Below are positions 62,866-64,000 of a DNA stretch of 64,000 nt, piece after piece. The stretch's first letter is position 1. Each line of letters opens with the position of its first letter. The position numbers and the translations under genes are program-made. Where the stretch lies: assembly GCA_900465685.1 (NCBI GenBank), contig UEGR01000003.1, forward strand, positions 1 through 64,000, given 5' to 3'. Source of the stretch: Hyphomicrobiales bacterium. GTDB taxonomy: Bacteria > Pseudomonadota > Alphaproteobacteria > Rhizobiales > Rhizobiaceae. A model generated the notes under the pieces. It was not told the DNA's origin, did not search any database, and saw only the letters and a program-made list of their open reading frames with translations.

Positions 62866-64000
62866 CTAATAAGAACGAGGCATACCCAAAACATGCTCGG
62901 ACAAGTATGAGAGGATAAGGTTGGTCGAGATTGGTGCGACCTGGTAGAGGCGAGTCTCGCGAAATTTGCGTTCGACATCGTATTCTTCAGCGAATCCGAA
63001 ACCGCCATGAGTTTGAATGCAGGCATTTGCGGCCTCAAATGACGCATCGGCGGCGAGCATTTTTGCCATATTTGCCTCAGCACCCGGATTCTGGCCCGCT
63101 TCATACAGAGCAAGAGCAGCATGCACCATAAGTTCAGCGGCTCTTGTGTTTGCATAAGCTTTCGCTATTGGGAACTGGATACCCTGGTTTTGACCGATCG
63201 GACGTCCAAATATCGAACGCTCTTTGGCATAATTTACTGATTTCTCGGTAAACCATTTTGCATCGCCAATACATTCGGCTGCTATCAGAATTCGCTCCGC
63301 GTTCATTCCGGAAAGAATATAGCGAAAGCCTTTGCCTTCCTCGCCAATCAAGTTCGATACAGGTACGCGAAGATTGTCGAAGAAAACTTCAGTCGTGGCA
63401 TGGTTCATCATCGTTCGAATAGGACGGATTGTCAGACCATTATTCTTCGCTTGCGCCATATCGACGATCAGAACAGAAAGGCCGTCAGTTTTTTTCATCC
63501 CCTTAGTCAGAGGCGATGTTCGCGCCAGCAACAACATGAGATCTGAGTATTCTGCGCGACTCGTCCATATTTTCTGACCGTTGATGACAAAATCATCCCC
63601 ATCCCGACGAGCCGTGGTTTTAAGTGCGCCAGTGTCCGTTCCGCTGGTTGGCTCGGTTACGCCGAACGCTTGCAAGCGGAGCTCACCAGTCGCGATTTTC
63701 GGCAGATAGCGTGCTTTTTGCTCTTCCGATCCGTGCCTCAGAAGCGTGCCCATCGTATACATCTGGGCGTGACATGCGCCGCCATTGCACCCTGTCCGTT
63801 GTATTTCTTCCAGCACGGCTGCCGCCGCAGAAAGTGGCAAGCCAGATCCGCCATACTCTTCGGGAATAAGAATCGAAAGCCATCCTGCCTCGGTCAGCGC
63901 ATTCACAAATTCGGTAGGGTAAGCCATATCGCGATCAATTTTACGCCAATACTCGCCCGGAAACCGTTGGCAAAGCCTCGCAACGGCCTCGCGAATGTCA
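62866..64000 (-). CDS. acyl-CoA dehydrogenase (N-terminus beyond window)
   Basis: The frame stays open past 63927 to the window edge (translated DIREAVARLCQRFPGEYWRK before MAYPTEF), so the gene is 5'-truncated here; at least 377 residues are visible. FGVTEPTSGTDTGALKTTA, KIWTSRAEYSDLMLLLAR and the C-terminal RKFRETRLYQVAPISTNLIL ... HVLGMPRSY are typical of a CaiA-like branch. It lacks the EGTxEI motif, as other members of the branch do. It would oxidise the acyl-CoA made by the CoA transferase, for example methylsuccinyl-CoA to mesaconyl-CoA, giving electrons to the ETF encoded in the island. Confidence 0.85.
   Translation of the reverse strand, partial: DIREAVARLCQRFPGEYWRKIDRDMAYPTEFVNALTEAGWLSILIPEEYGGSGLPLSAAAAVLEEIQRTGCNGGACHAQMYTMGTLLRHGSEEQKARYLPKIATGELRLQAFGVTEPTSGTDTGALKTTARRDGDDFVINGQKIWTSRAEYSDLMLLLARTSPLTKGMKKTDGLSVLIVDMAQAKNNGLTIRPIRTMMNHATTEVFFDNLRVPVSNLIGEEGKGFRYILSGMNAERILIAAECIGDAKWFTEKSVNYAKERSIFGRPIGQNQGIQFPIAKAYANTRAAELMVHAALALYEAGQNPGAEANMAKMLAADASFEAANACIQTHGGFGFAEEYDVERKFRETRLYQVAPISTNLILSYLSEHVLGMPRSY

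Noticed and set aside
62866-64000. Apparent absence of the catalytic EGTxEI motif in the acyl-CoA dehydrogenase
   Set aside because: The APIS-type C-terminus is usual in this branch, where the base lies elsewhere; it is not evidence of inactivation.

Overview
The window looks like an accessory region of a Rhizobiales alphaproteobacterium, most likely in or near Brucella/Ochrobactrum. The evidence is the gene families (DUF3422, DUF6634, FCD-type GntR regulators, many ABC transporters for amino acids and quaternary amines), the etfB/etfA and ETF-QO sequences, and the moderate GC content. This placement is inferred from protein look only. No rRNA, tRNA or CRISPR array was found.

Region 1 (about 1-18,500) is a patchwork of lower-GC accessory genes. 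It opens with a truncated hypothetical gene and then a compact three-gene graspetide (omega-ester peptide) locus: a precursor with three near-identical Thr/Lys-rich and Asp/Glu-rich core repeats, an MvdD-type ATP-grasp ligase, and a translationally coupled small membrane protein. There follow a 1187-residue SF1 helicase with a central coiled coil, a single-TM protein, a nucleotidyltransferase-like protein, an ASCH-domain gene whose expected start codon is ATA, an IS3-family remnant, a possible Cys-His-Asp hydrolase, a DUF5677 protein and several unknowns. A soluble FtsH-like AAA/M41 protease next to DUF6634 and TnsA-like genes comes next, then a PIN toxin-like gene head-to-head with a Phd-like antitoxin. 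The mix resembles a defence/competition island, but no catalogued system is complete here.

Region 2 (about 18,600-59,200) is a catabolic island for cyclic imino acids and N-methylated amino acids. It holds two proline-racemase-superfamily enzymes that both carry Ser/Thr in place of the two catalytic Cys, three pyrroline-5-carboxylate-reductase homologues, two Ldh2/DpkA-type ketimine reductases, two DAO-type flavin oxidases, an aldehyde dehydrogenase, a GMC oxidoreductase, an N-methylproline-demethylase-like flavoprotein followed by a DddQ/DddL-like cupin, and an electron sink made of EtfB, EtfA and ETF:quinone oxidoreductase. Uptake is by a glycine-betaine-type ABC system plus an orphan binding protein, a polar amino-acid ABC system plus a binding protein/permease pair without its own ATPase, two MFS carriers and an EamA-type exporter. 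Regulators are RpiR, two paralogous GntR/FCD proteins, LysR, TetR and an XRE-cupin protein. A recurrent TTGTATACAA-like motif lies in many of the intergenic spaces and probably ties the genes into one GntR regulon.

Region 3 (59,309-64,000, minus strand) is a tightly packed operon: acyl-CoA dehydrogenase (running off the window), NAD(P)H:quinone oxidoreductase, family III CoA transferase, MaoC-like hydratase and CitE-like lyase. This resembles a route that activates a C5 branched dicarboxylate (itaconate, mesaconate or methylsuccinate type) and splits it into pyruvate and acetyl-CoA. The substrate assignments in regions 2 and 3 are inferences from family membership and gene order.
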